Shown here piece by piece: positions 8,574 to 17,657 of a DNA stretch of 64,000 nt. The DNA is from Blastocladiella emersonii ATCC 22665 (Eukaryota; Blastocladiomycota; Blastocladiomycetes; Blastocladiales; Blastocladiaceae). Position 1 is the stretch's first letter; every line of letters begins with the position of its first letter. The notes beneath the pieces are model-generated. The model was not told the DNA's origin and searched no databases. It worked only from the letters and a program-made list of their open reading frames with translations. Position numbers and translations under genes: made by a program. The stretch covers positions 496,001 through 560,000 of the forward strand of contig JANHCV010000004.1 of the NCBI GenBank assembly GCA_025594325.1, written 5' to 3'.

Positions 8574-10845
8574 CGAGATGGTGGCGAGGAACACGGTCTT
8601 CATGCCGTTGAGCGCCTCGGCCTCCTTCTTCTCGCGCTCGAGCACCGTGACCTGCGACCGGCGCGCGGCCTCGCGCTCGATCTGCGCCGACTGGTCCAGC
8701 GCAATCTCAATCTGCCCAATCGCGTCCGACAGCACCGGCCCGTGCTGCACCATGGTCTCGCGCGAGTGCACCAGCAGCATCATGACGCGCCGCCCGTCCG
8801 TCGTCCACGACGCGTTGCCGTGCACGCTGCCCGAGGCCGTCGCGATGGGCGCCGCGATGGGCGACGCAGCCGTGGTCCCGTCGTACACCTGCAGCAGCGT
8901 GCCCGTGACGCCCGGGTCGTCGATCCCGAACACGTCGGCGAGCAGCGGCGACTGCAGCCGGACCCAGTGCGCGTGCGCGGCGCCCGCGACGGTCGGGCCC
9001 GCGGCCGTCATCTCGGTCGCCGAGAAGGCCTGCATGAGCGGCGACTTACCCGCGGCCGCCGCCCCGGACCCCATAGCGGCGCCCGCGGACGCGCCGGTCG
9101 CGGGATCGACGACGGCGTGGTGGACGAGCAGCGGTGCCATATTGATCTGCGCCCCACGCGTAGGCGCGCGGCGGAAGGCGACGCGCGAGTAGTCGGCGAG
9201 GCAGTGAGCGTCGGCGGGATGCGCGGCGTCGATGGCGAAGACGAAGCACGCGGTCAGGTCAAAGTGGTTGGCGAGCTGGACGGACGCGATGTCGCAGATG
9301 GCCTGGAACTGCATGGACCGGCGGATCGACTGGGTCACGGACCGCAGCTTGTGCAGGTTCGAGTTTTCGAGCTGCAGCTGCTGCTCGTTCTGGATCCGCA
9401 GGCCGAGCTCTTCCTCGAGGACGAACAGGCGCGCGGGCAGGGTGAGGGCGGCGGGCATCAGGCGCACGAGAATTAGGGCGGTCAAGACCGAGACGATGGC
9501 GCTACACGGAGGAGTGGGTCAGCTTCGCGGCGTCGGGGTCGCGGAGGCGGCGGGAGAGAGCGTACGTCAGGATCTTGAAGGTGGTGAGCAGGTACCCGGG
9601 ATCGACGGCCCACATCTTGATGAGGTGCGTCATGCCGCTACACGTCCGCGCACGCCGTGTCAGCCTCCGCCGGTTGCACGCGGGTACGAGATCGCGACCG
9701 CACCATAGCAAGATGAAGCTCTCAAAGAGCCACACGATAGCCTTGTACTGGCCGCGGAGCCCCTCGATCTGCAGGTGCCGCTGAAAGTAGAAGATCTGGC
9801 TACACATCTCCCAAAGCATCAGCGGTGCCATCACACACCGACGTGTCGAAAGAACGTACCATGGGATGGCAAAGTAGGCGAGCGCGATGAGCCCGTCGGA
9901 CACGGCCGAGATGATAGCGAGCGCCGTGGCCTCGGCGCACGCGCTGCCGGTGCAGCCCATGGTGAAGGTGGCGTTCATGGTGGCGAGGGCGAGCGACCGG
10001 GGCGCGAGCAGGCGCGCGGGCGGGGGCGGCGGCGAGGTCGGGTGCGCGAGGACCCAGGTCCACGAGAGCGCGATCAGGTCGACGAGGCGCGCCGTGTAGA
10101 CGGCGGCGGCGATGGACACGACGATGATCCAGAATCGGCGCGGTGGTGGGGGCGGCGGCGGGGGCTGGCCGGCGTGTGCGGCGGTGGGCGCACGCGTGGG
10201 AACCGGGGGTGGGGGATCGGTGCAATCGGAGCCACTTGGTGCGATGGAGCAAGGAGGAGCAGCGGGGTGTGCGTCGTGTGCGGGCGACGTGGTCGACGAC
10301 GCGGCAGGGACGGGTGAGGAATGAGGGGCAGCGCCCGAGCGGCAGGCGGGAGACGGTGGTGGTGGTGGCAGGGAGGGCTCTGGAATGCGGGCGGTAGGTG
10401 CGGCGGCGGCGTGTGCCGGCAAGAGATCTGGGCAGGGGAGGGGCGGCGATGCGCGGCCGCCGGCGGACAAAGCACAGGAAGGTGACGCGACTCGGGGGCC
10501 CGTGGCATGCGATCGGGCCGCGTGCGCGGGGCACGGCAGACCGGATTCGGCAGGCGGCGCAGCCGGTCTGGACCGCGCGGTCGGCGGGCGGGGATCCGCG
10601 TCGGCGGCGGGCGCGAGCACGCTCGGCTCGATGCCGTCCGCAGCGGCGATGGCGATGGCGCGCGGAACGGGGAGGCTCGCGCGGATCGACGATCGGAGGC
10701 GCCAAATGCCCGAGTCGAGGGCGGTGCGCAGGGACTGGAGAGGCAGCGACATGGCGTCGGTGGTGGGAGCGCGATCGAGATGCGTCAGCTCGGGTGGCGG
10801 TGACGGCGACGGAGGCGGCGGTGACGCGGTTGTTGAGGAGGGCAT
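6633..10845 (-). CDS. Ethylene-receptor-like hybrid histidine kinase (ETR-type membrane domain, GAF, HisKA, HATPase, receiver)
   Basis: Four exons (10845-9860, 9799-9704, 9637-9566, 9501-6633) give 1340 aa; introns are 60, 66 and 64 nt. After a Pro-rich N-terminus and one hydrophobic helix (~FWIIVVSIAAAVY) comes a three-helix sensor matching the plant ethylene-binding domain. 'VSDGLIALAYFAIP' corresponds to ETR1 'ISDFFIAIAYFSIP', with D317, Y324 and P328 at the positions of ETR1 D25, Y32 and P36. 'LLCGMTHLI' matches 'VLCGATHLI', so the Cu(I) ligands C65/H69 are present as C361/H365. 'KILTAIVSVLTALILV' matches the third helix. A GAF-like region follows (~440-630), then HisKA 'SHELRTP' with H695, N-box ~810-820, G1 'DSGIGI' (~873) and G2 'GTGLGL' (~903). 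A degenerate receiver-like stretch (~980-1090) precedes a complete receiver ('VVDDN', phospho-Asp ~1225 in 'FMDVSMP', Lys ~1290). The start at 10845 has a good context; one at 10752 is also possible. Ligand binding is inferred. Confidence 0.92.
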
Positions 10846-11879
10846 GGTGGGGGAAGGGTGCGGCAGGGTCTTCTTGTGCGGTGTGGGCACTGGCGGAGAG
10901 AGGGGCGACCAGGTCGCGACGGCGCGGTGGGGCCATCGTGGCGGCGGCGGCGAAGATGATGACGACGCTGCACCGAGCGGACTCAGCACATCTCGCTGCC
11001 GACCCTGCCGCGAGTTGGGGCAACGGCGAGAGGTAGAGGAGAGGAGCTGCGCAGACCCAAAATTCCGTGCACGCGACGAGGCGCGACGCGTCGCCAAGAG
11101 TAAAGCGCGAGGCGGACGCGGTCTCCGTCACCGTGACGCACCATGAGTGAGCGGGCCCGGGTCGGCGGCCGACCACGCGCGCGCTGTGCGACCCCCGGCA
11201 CCGACCCGATCACGCCCGCGGCTCAGCAAGCGACGCGTGTGACCGAGCACAGTGGGTTGCAGGAGAGGGAGAAGGGGGAGCGTGGCGGCGGCGGCGAGCG
11301 GCGAGCGGGTGTGTGGGGAGCGAACAAGCTCGAGGCGTGCGAAGCGGAGCGAGAGGAGAGCACACGTACGCAGCGAACAATCCAAATTGGGCTCGCCTTG
11401 AACCGGCAAGTGCTGAGCCACACTGGACGCGAGCGAGCGGGAGAGATGGCTACACGGTCGTCGTCGGTCGCGTGAGCCTGCTGGATCTCGCTGACCATCA
11501 CGCATTACGTCGCCGTACTCTGTGCAATCGCGCGCGCGTCGTCGTCTAAGAGTGCTCGCGTTCTAATTGAGGGGCGAGGAGAGGGGCGAGACCGCCGCGC
11601 TCGCGACGCGTCTGCCCGCCCTCCGCCGTCCACGGTGCCGGCGGGCGACTGCATCGCCGTCGGCTCGGCGCGGCGCGCGGGAGATCCCGTGGGCGCCGAG
11701 CGCTGTTGCCCGATGTCCGTGTCTCCTCGCGAGACACAAAGGCGATGCCGCGCGCGCGAGACGAGAGACGCGATGAGGCGCGTCGCGCCCGTCATCTGAC
11801 CCGGCGTGAGCGTCTATGATCTGATCGGCGGCGGAGCGGCTGGGAGGCAATGTCACACACAGACACAGAAACGTTAAAT
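10846..11879. other. Intergenic upstream of the histidine kinase
   Basis: Just over 1 kb between the histidine-kinase start and the stop of the small membrane protein, both on the minus strand. It should contain the kinase promoter. Frames here are Arg/Ala/Ser-rich and overlap on both strands with no recognisable features. A run of homologous Arg-rich frames on the kinase side (to about 11176) could be 5' leader. Confidence 0.45.
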
Positions 11880-12216
11880 TCACGACGAGGAGGGCGGGGT
11901 GGACACAGACTCGGCCTCGGGCAGCGGGACGTCGGGCAGCGGCGTGAGCCCGAGCTGCAGCCGCACGCGCTGCACCTCGCGGTCCATCATGCGCCGCGAC
12001 TCGGACGGCTCGGGGAACAGCGTCGGCGACGCCAGCAGCGACGCGGCGCCGAGCGACAGCACGACGCCCCTACACGCACAAGGTGGGGGTGGTGGAGGTG
12101 GCGCAGCAGGAGGCAGTGAGTTTAAGGTTCCATCAGTGTGATCGCCACCGCAGAGAGACTCACCAGAAGACGGTCGGGCGCTTGAACGCGGTCGGGAGCT
12201 GAGGAAGCGACGACAT
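11880..12216 (-). CDS. Small single-pass membrane protein (80 aa), unrecognised
   Basis: Two exons, 12216-12164 and 12069-11880, are joined across a 94-nt intron with a textbook donor (gtgagt...gcgtgtag); together they give exactly 81 codons including the stop. The protein starts MSSLPQLPTAFKRP, then has one hydrophobic helix (~residues 18-34, FWGVVLSLGAASLL), then a charged helical stretch (ESRRMMDREVQRVRLQLG) and a Pro/Ser-rich tail. The topology resembles small mitochondrial inner-membrane subunits or assembly factors, but I cannot name it. It is divergent from the purine nucleoside phosphorylase gene, sharing a 456-bp promoter region. The clean splice and frame support a real gene; the function is unknown. 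Confidence 0.55.
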
Positions 12217-12488
12217 GGCGGAGTATGTTGCAGCGGGTGGCGGGTCGCTGGCGAGCAGCAGAAGCGGTGATGCAGGCTGATTCACGATGAGTGGAGCGGG
12301 AAGCGACCCGGGTCGAACGGCCAAGCCGCTCGCATCACGTGCCGCACAGAAGCGTCGCCGCGCGTTCGGGAACGCGTCGCGTGGGCCTTCTCGCCGCACC
12401 TTGCTGCACGCACGACTGCACCTTGCACGGCGGCTTGCCCGCCCGCCCGCCCGCCCATCGAAAACGCAACGTGGTGGGCCGGCCAGAG

Positions 12489-12495
12489 TATAAAA
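12489..12495 (+). promoter_or_regulatory. TATA box of the purine nucleoside phosphorylase gene
   Basis: TATAAAA in GC-rich surroundings, 178 bp upstream of the PNP start codon. It stands out because AT-rich hexamers are rare in this window. Confidence 0.55.
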
Positions 12496-12562
12496 CCCGC
12501 GCGCGCCCCCGCCCCTCGTCCCGGCTCCCTCACACCTTTGCATCTCTACTTGCACTCCCCAT

Positions 12563-12639
12563 GTAAGCTGCTCCCCACACCGGCCCTCGCGCGCATCGAT
12601 TCGCGGCTAACCCAGCCCTCCACGCGCGCTCGCTCGTAG
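12563..12639 (+). other. Possible 5'-UTR intron of the PNP gene
   Basis: A donor-like GTAAGC at 12563 and an acceptor CTCGTAG ending at 12639 would define a 77-nt intron within the leader, a size typical for this window. The same bases form ATG-TAA at 12561-12566, which splicing would break up. Either reading is possible; RNA evidence is needed to choose. Confidence 0.35.
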
Positions 12640-12672
12640 TTTGCAACCCACCGCAACAATTACACCATCACC

Positions 12673-13632
12673 ATGGCCGGCCACACCGTGATCCCGCTCG
12701 AGCAGTACCACTCGGCGCGCGACTACCTGCGCTCGTGCCTGCCCGCCAACACCACCCCGACGGTCGGCGTCGTGTGCGGCTCGGGCCTCGGCAAGCTGTA
12801 CCAGCTGCTCTCCTCGCCCGTGACGGTCAACTACGAGGACATTCCGGGCTTCGTCAAGTCGACGGTCGCTGGCCACGAGGGCAAGCTGGTCTTTGGCCAC
12901 CTCGGAAACCAGTATGTCGTGTGCATGGTTGGCCGGTTCCACCCGTACGAGGGCTACTCGCCGCAGCAGGTGACGTTCCCGATCCGCGTCATGACCCTGC
13001 TCGGCATCCGCCTGCTCATCGTCACCAACGCCGCCGGCGGCCTCAACGAGTCGTACTCGGTCGGCGACCTCATGGTCTTCGAGGACTTTGTCGGGCTCTT
13101 CCACCCGGGCGCCACCAGCAACCCGCTCATCGGCTCCAACGAGCCGTCGTTCGGCCCGCGCTTCCCGCCGACCTCGGACGCGTTCCCCAAGCCCGTGCGC
13201 GCCCACGCGTTCCGCACCGCCCACAAGCTCGGCTTCCTGAACAAGGTGCACTCGGGCATCTACTGCTTCGTGTCGGGCCCGCAGTACGAGACGCGCGCCG
13301 AGTGCCGTCTCCTGCGCAGTGCTGGCGGCGACGCGGTCGGCATGTCGACGGTCCCCGAGATCGTGGTGGCCCGCCACGCTGGTGTCCCCGTGCTCGGCGT
13401 CTCGCTCATCACCAACAAGGTCGTCGCCCGCCGCGAGGAGAGCGTCAAGGCCGAGGTGGAGCGCGAGATCGCCAACGGCGGCGCCAAGCACGAGCCCGCG
13501 CCCGTCGTCAAGGAGGACAAGGCCAACCACGAGGAGGTGCTCAAGGCGTCCCAGGACTACGCCCAGGACGTGCTCAGCCTCATCAAGCACATCGTCGAGG
13601 ACCTGCACACGGTCGAGGGCTTCCACCAGTAA
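12673..13632 (+). CDS. PNP1: Purine nucleoside phosphorylase (trimeric, PNP/MTAP family)
   Basis: A single-exon gene of 319 aa for the cytosolic trimeric PNP, which phosphorolyses inosine and guanosine to the base plus ribose-1-phosphate in purine salvage. Signatures in order are the phosphate loop 'CGSGLGKL' (~35-42), 'VAGHEGKLVFG' (~65), 'GRFHPYEGY' (His of the active site, ~88), 'VTNAAGGLN' (~115-125), 'SGPQYETRAE' with the purine-binding Glu (~205), 'VGMSTVPE' (~222) and 'SLITNKV' with the purine-specific Asn (~248). Asn here favours 6-oxopurines over the Asp of MTAP. Between 'TNKVV' and the conserved 'KANHEEVL' (which carries the His that contacts ribose) there is a charged insertion of ~28 residues not seen in human PNP, enlarging the loop next to the active-site gate. 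The gene has a TATA box and possibly a leader intron. Confidence 0.95.
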   Translation: MAGHTVIPLEQYHSARDYLRSCLPANTTPTVGVVCGSGLGKLYQLLSSPVTVNYEDIPGFVKSTVAGHEGKLVFGHLGNQYVVCMVGRFHPYEGYSPQQVTFPIRVMTLLGIRLLIVTNAAGGLNESYSVGDLMVFEDFVGLFHPGATSNPLIGSNEPSFGPRFPPTSDAFPKPVRAHAFRTAHKLGFLNKVHSGIYCFVSGPQYETRAECRLLRSAGGDAVGMSTVPEIVVARHAGVPVLGVSLITNKVVARREESVKAEVEREIANGGAKHEPAPVVKEDKANHEEVLKASQDYAQDVLSLIKHIVEDLHTVEGFHQ

Positions 13633-13920
13633 GGAGGCCGGCGGGCCGACGGCGGCTCGATGTGAGCCTGGATGTGACGGCGTGACTTTTATATAACCCA
13701 CCTTATTTCGCAACACACCATGTTGTTCTCGTTGATCGCCGATGGAGGGGACCCGGCATCCGCTCGGCCGCGGACTTGCCGCCGCGAGCTAGGCCCTTGA
13801 TCGCGTCTCGCAGCAGCGGTCGGCCAGTCGCCCAACAGGTCGCCCAAGCCACCACGGGCTGCCTGAACGCCGCGCGCCGTGTTGACCCTCACCTGCTCCC
13901 CTAACCCGCACCACCCTGCC

Positions 13921-14856
13921 ATGTATACTTGTACTACACCCCTGCGACCACTCGCAACGCGTCGCGGCCCACTCGCCCTGCGCGCGGCCGTTTCCTCCTC
14001 CGCCGCGGCTGCCTCGGCGCCGCCAAGGCGAACCCTGTTCTCGTTCCCCGGCAGCAAGAGCATGCTGAGCCCAAAGCCCGTCGAGTACACGGAGCGCAAG
14101 ATGCTCAAGTTCACGCCGAAACAGCTGTTTGACCTCGTCTCCAACGTCAACGACTACACCCACTTTGTCCCGTACTGCGTCGCGTCCGAGGTCCACACCG
14201 TCGAGCGGCTCGCCGCGGTCCCCGCGCACCTCCCCGCGCTGCTCAAAACGGCGCCGCTCGCGGTCCGCAAGTCGGCGGGGGTCGTGGTCGCGTCCGGGCA
14301 GCAGGTGTCCGACCCGAGTGCGGGTGCGGGTGCAGCAGCGACGCCGCCCGCACCGCCGGCTGTCCACCAGATGCTCGCGTCGCTCGACGTCGGGTTCTCC
14401 GGGCTCCGCGAGTCGTACACCAGCCGCGTGACGTGTATCGACTCGGCGCTCGTCGTGGTACGCTCGCTCACCCGTACCTCGGAATTCCCCGCTCACATGT
14501 CCCTCGTATCGACCCAGGCCGAAGCATCCAACACCTCCCTCTTCACGACCCTGACGAACGTGTGGTCCTTCACGTCGGGCCCCGTCCCCGGCACCACCTT
14601 TGTCGACTTCTACATCCACTTCACGTTCCGGTCCGGGTTCCACGCGCAGCTCGCCGACATGTTCTTCACGCAGATCAACCGCCAGACCATGGCCGCCTTC
14701 GAGACCCGCGCCCGCGCCCTCTACGGCCCGCTCCACCCGCGCGCCGCGAAACACGTCACGCCGCGCATCCTCGCGTCGCCCAAGCACCCGCTCTCGCCTG
14801 GGTTCAAGGCGAAGGCCAAGACGGCCGCGGCCATGGGGCGGCCCGCGGATAAGTGA
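13921..14856 (+). CDS. COQ10: Coenzyme Q-binding protein COQ10 (START/SRPBCC fold), mitochondrial
   Basis: COQ10 is a mitochondrial matrix lipid-binding protein that chaperones ubiquinone for respiration and synthesis. The N-terminus (MYTCTTPLRPLATRRG...) is a plausible presequence. The SRPBCC core begins 'VEYTERKMLKFTPKQLFDLVSNVNDY' in character, with the hallmark 'YTHFVPYC' and, at the C-terminal half, 'VDFYIHFTFRSGFHAQL' followed by an amphipathic helix ending 'AFETRARALYGP', all typical of COQ10. A 60-nt in-frame intron is likely at 14458-14517 (gtacgc...acccag): removing it deletes 20 residues absent from homologues and joins 'IDSALVV' to 'AEASNTSLF', giving 291 aa instead of 311. A further ~55-residue insertion rich in Ala/Pro (residues ~100-150) is unusual. 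It follows the PNP gene on the same strand with a 288-bp gap holding a TTTATATAA run (near 13687). Confidence 0.88.
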   Translation: MYTCTTPLRPLATRRGPLALRAAVSSSAAAASAPPRRTLFSFPGSKSMLSPKPVEYTERKMLKFTPKQLFDLVSNVNDYTHFVPYCVASEVHTVERLAAVPAHLPALLKTAPLAVRKSAGVVVASGQQVSDPSAGAGAAATPPAPPAVHQMLASLDVGFSGLRESYTSRVTCIDSALVVVRSLTRTSEFPAHMSLVSTQAEASNTSLFTTLTNVWSFTSGPVPGTTFVDFYIHFTFRSGFHAQLADMFFTQINRQTMAAFETRARALYGPLHPRAAKHVTPRILASPKHPLSPGFKAKAKTAAAMGRPADK

Positions 14857-15345
14857 GCGTGTGTGTGGGTGGACGTGTAGCTGACAGACTTAATCTACCT
14901 CAATAGCAAACTAGAACTTGTACTACATGTGACTCTGAGCCCGCGGGACTCGCGAGTCGTCGTTGCTTCGCCACGAGGGTCGACGACACACCGACGCGCC
15001 CCCCTCGCCGTGCGCGATGACAGCACCCATGAAGCGCGACGGGAAGGATCGTAGGTTGGGCCTCCCGGTTTGAGCCGGCGATGGGTCGTGGAGTCGAATC
15101 GCTGAAATCGGCGGCGCCACAAGGAGCAAAGCCACAGACAGGCCGGTGGCGCGTCGCGCCGAGGCACCGAAGGTCCGAAAGTCGCGACACAGACTTGAGA
15201 GCTTGGCCACAGTAGCAATGGCGGTCGGTTCTCGACTCGTGCTGTGACGGAAATGCGGGCAGCTCAAAGGAGGGCGGGGATCGTTGACGAAATGTATTGA
15301 ATTGATACAGAACCCAACGGGCCGCCATAGCTAGGCCTTGCGCGA
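14857..15345. other. Intergenic between COQ10 and LRR copy B (convergent)
   Basis: 489 bp between two convergent coding ends. It should contain both 3' UTRs. I see no repeat, RNA gene or credible coding frame. Confidence 0.5.
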
Positions 15346-17017
15346 TCAAGTACCGAGCCACGTCCACTTTGATACTGGACGCGTATAGTCCATGTCCCCG
15401 GGAACGCTAACTGAGAAGTGCGACTTGCCGCTGAAAATCTTGTAGTTGCTGTGCCAGGCGGCCGGGACGATGGCTAGCTCGGCCAGCGTCAAACCGCAGT
15501 CGTTGAGCGAGAGCTGCTCCCATTCCCGCTCAACAAGCGCGCGCATCAGGTCCCGCATCGAGTTGCGCTTCGTGCACTGGACATGCTTTAGAACCAGCGT
15601 CTTTAGGCCGGGCGGAAGGTGCCGCGCCAGCGTACGCACGCTGCGGTCGGCCATCCCGCAAGTGCCGAGGTGCAGCGTCACGAGCGTGGCCGGGAGAAGC
15701 GGGATCAGCGCGGCGGCGCGTTTGTCGCCGAGCGGAGTGCGGAAGATGTAGAGCTTCGTAAGTCGCGGCGGAAAGTACGGCGCGATCGCGGCAAGGTCGA
15801 CGTCGTTGGTGAAGGCCGCACTGAGATTCAGCGTCTTGAGCGACGCAGGAAGCGCGGGGATCAGCTGGCACGCCTCGACGTGGTTGAGGCGGTTGCCGAG
15901 GAACAGCGTGAATGAAGTCAGCGTCGGAGTATAGCGGAGCGCTTCAGCGAGGTTCACGATCGCGTGGAAGCTGAACTTGCAGTCGGAAAAAGACAGTGTG
16001 CGGAGCGCCGTGGTCGGAAAACTGGTGAAGAAGTCGGTCGAGCGATTGAGCAGCGAAAAGTCGTAGCAATCAAACTCGATGACTTCAGCAGAGGCTGGGA
16101 AGAGACCGCAGAGAGCGAGCTCGGTGTCGGGATCCACTCAAGAGCGCTCGAATGTAATCTTCTTGACTGTGGAAGGAGCGCGATGCGCAGTCACAACCGA
16201 GTCGTGTTCGGGCTCCTGGTCAAACTCGGGCCGGAGACACACAAATGTGAGCGCCTGAAGCGCGGCAGAGAATCTTAGCGTGTAGGCTCGCGACAGGTTC
16301 ATGTCGCACGAGTCGAAGGCGAGCCAAGGCGCGTCAAACTTACTATTCGCGACTGCGGTATTGAGGTGCTGGATTCCAACAGTGGTGAGTTGGCCGAGCA
16401 CTCGAACAGGTTTCTCCAATTTTCCTGGCTGCTGTTGTGGGAGCGGTTTCGCCAGGAGTTGGAGCACACACGCGTCCCCAGGTTCGTGCGGGGAAACCTA
16501 CTGGGCGAGCACCAGTCAGACATCCGTCAACCGAATTCAGGATCTTGGATGTGCGATAACCGCTTCGTACCAAGGGGTTGTAAACATGCCACTTTCTGGG
16601 TAGCCGGCGACCAAGCACACCAATGGTCCCCGACTCTAGGTGCAGTGCAAACCAGTTAAGCTTGACAGGCAACCCCGAGTCGCGCCACCAGTCCATGACC
16701 TTAAAGTATCGACTCTCGTGGAGGCGCGAGTCGTACCAGGTCGGGTACGAGTGCACGAGGGGCAAGCGAGACCACATCCAGGCGTCAAGCAGCGCGACAT
16801 TGCCAGCCGCACAGGCCTCGTCCATGGTGAGCTTAGGCGAGTGCTTCAAGATGGCGCGCGTGACCCTGGGGGCATCATCGCGCCGAAGAACGCGAGCGTA
16901 CTGGGCGAGACCGCGCACGTCGAATGGGTCGTGGATCGCAACCGCTGCGCGCAGGATGCGCTCGACGACTTCGATGGGGATAAACAGCTTCAATTCGTCC
17001 ATTGCAGGGAGTTTCAT
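15346..17017 (-). pseudogene. LRR / 'DWWRDSGLP' family copy B, disabled by a nonsense codon and a frameshift
   Basis: The 5' part (17017 or 17002 down to ~16570) encodes the family N-terminus ('ELKLFIPIEVVERILRAAVAIHDP', 'YFKVMDWWRDSGLP'). The reading frame then changes between about 16570 and 16470: the family segment around 'GDACVLQLLA' is in another frame. That second frame is interrupted by TGA at 16138-16140, exactly where copies A and C have TGG (ERSWVDP or IRSWVGP against ERS-stop-VDP), a single G-to-A change. After it, 15346-16137 encodes LRRs and the full C-terminal region (EREWEQLSLNDCGL... to KWTWLGT). The repeat section is shorter than in copy C. Two independent lesions make a pseudogene likely, although the remainder is well preserved, so the decay is recent or the locus has base errors. 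Confidence 0.75.
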
Positions 17018-17657
17018 TGAGTTTGCATGGAGTCAGAGCTTGGGTGGGTTGCGTGAGAGGGGGATGCAAGACAGCGACGCGAAGGGATGCCCGAGGCTTG
17101 ACTCGGCCCATGTGCCCGCACGCTGTGGCGCAACGCGCTCCTCTCGTTATTCTGCCAGCTGTATCCAGGCTCCCGACGGGAAGCCTAGGATATTCACGTA
17201 GCATGGACACACACTGTCCAAACGCTCACTTCGCCTCATGATGTTCCAACGTTGCGACCCAAGGCCGCCAACCAGTTCTTAATCCAGCGATGGGTGGCCA
17301 GCCGTTCGGCGGGAGCGACCGTGTGCGCAGTTGACTTCCCATCCCAGTGTCTGGACCGTTTATCACCCTTATTCAAACACAGAATCGAAAGCAGAGTCGT
17401 AAAAATGTTCTGTCGCGTCGGGCGAGTCGAGGGGTCTCCTTTCAAGTCCCTCAGAGCTCTTATCGACCCGCTGACAATCCGCTTGATTTCTTGCAGGAAG
17501 AAAAACTCAAATTACACTAAAACTCCGGCAATTTCGCCCAATCATACTCAAACTGGTTGGGGAGCACTCCAAGACGCGGCGATACCAAGTCGAGATACTC
17601 GTTCACCGCGGTCCTTCCCTGTCGCTTCTTGACGTATCGGTGAAGTAGTTCGCCGAG
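17018..17657. other. Intergenic between LRR copies B and C
   Basis: 640 bp that is less GC-rich than the surrounding genes. It should hold the promoter of copy B and the 3' end of copy C. No coding frame with family features and no clear RNA gene was found. Confidence 0.5.

Noticed and set aside
7410-9476. 688-codon open frame on the plus strand across the histidine kinase
   Set aside because: Antisense shadow: Arg/Glu/Asp/Val-biased sequence without domains, while the opposite strand encodes a complete kinase and receiver.
14458-14517. Keeping the 20 residues encoded here as part of COQ10
   Set aside because: The block has gtacgc and acccag ends, is 60 nt and phase 0, and interrupts a conserved strand order, so an in-frame intron is more likely.
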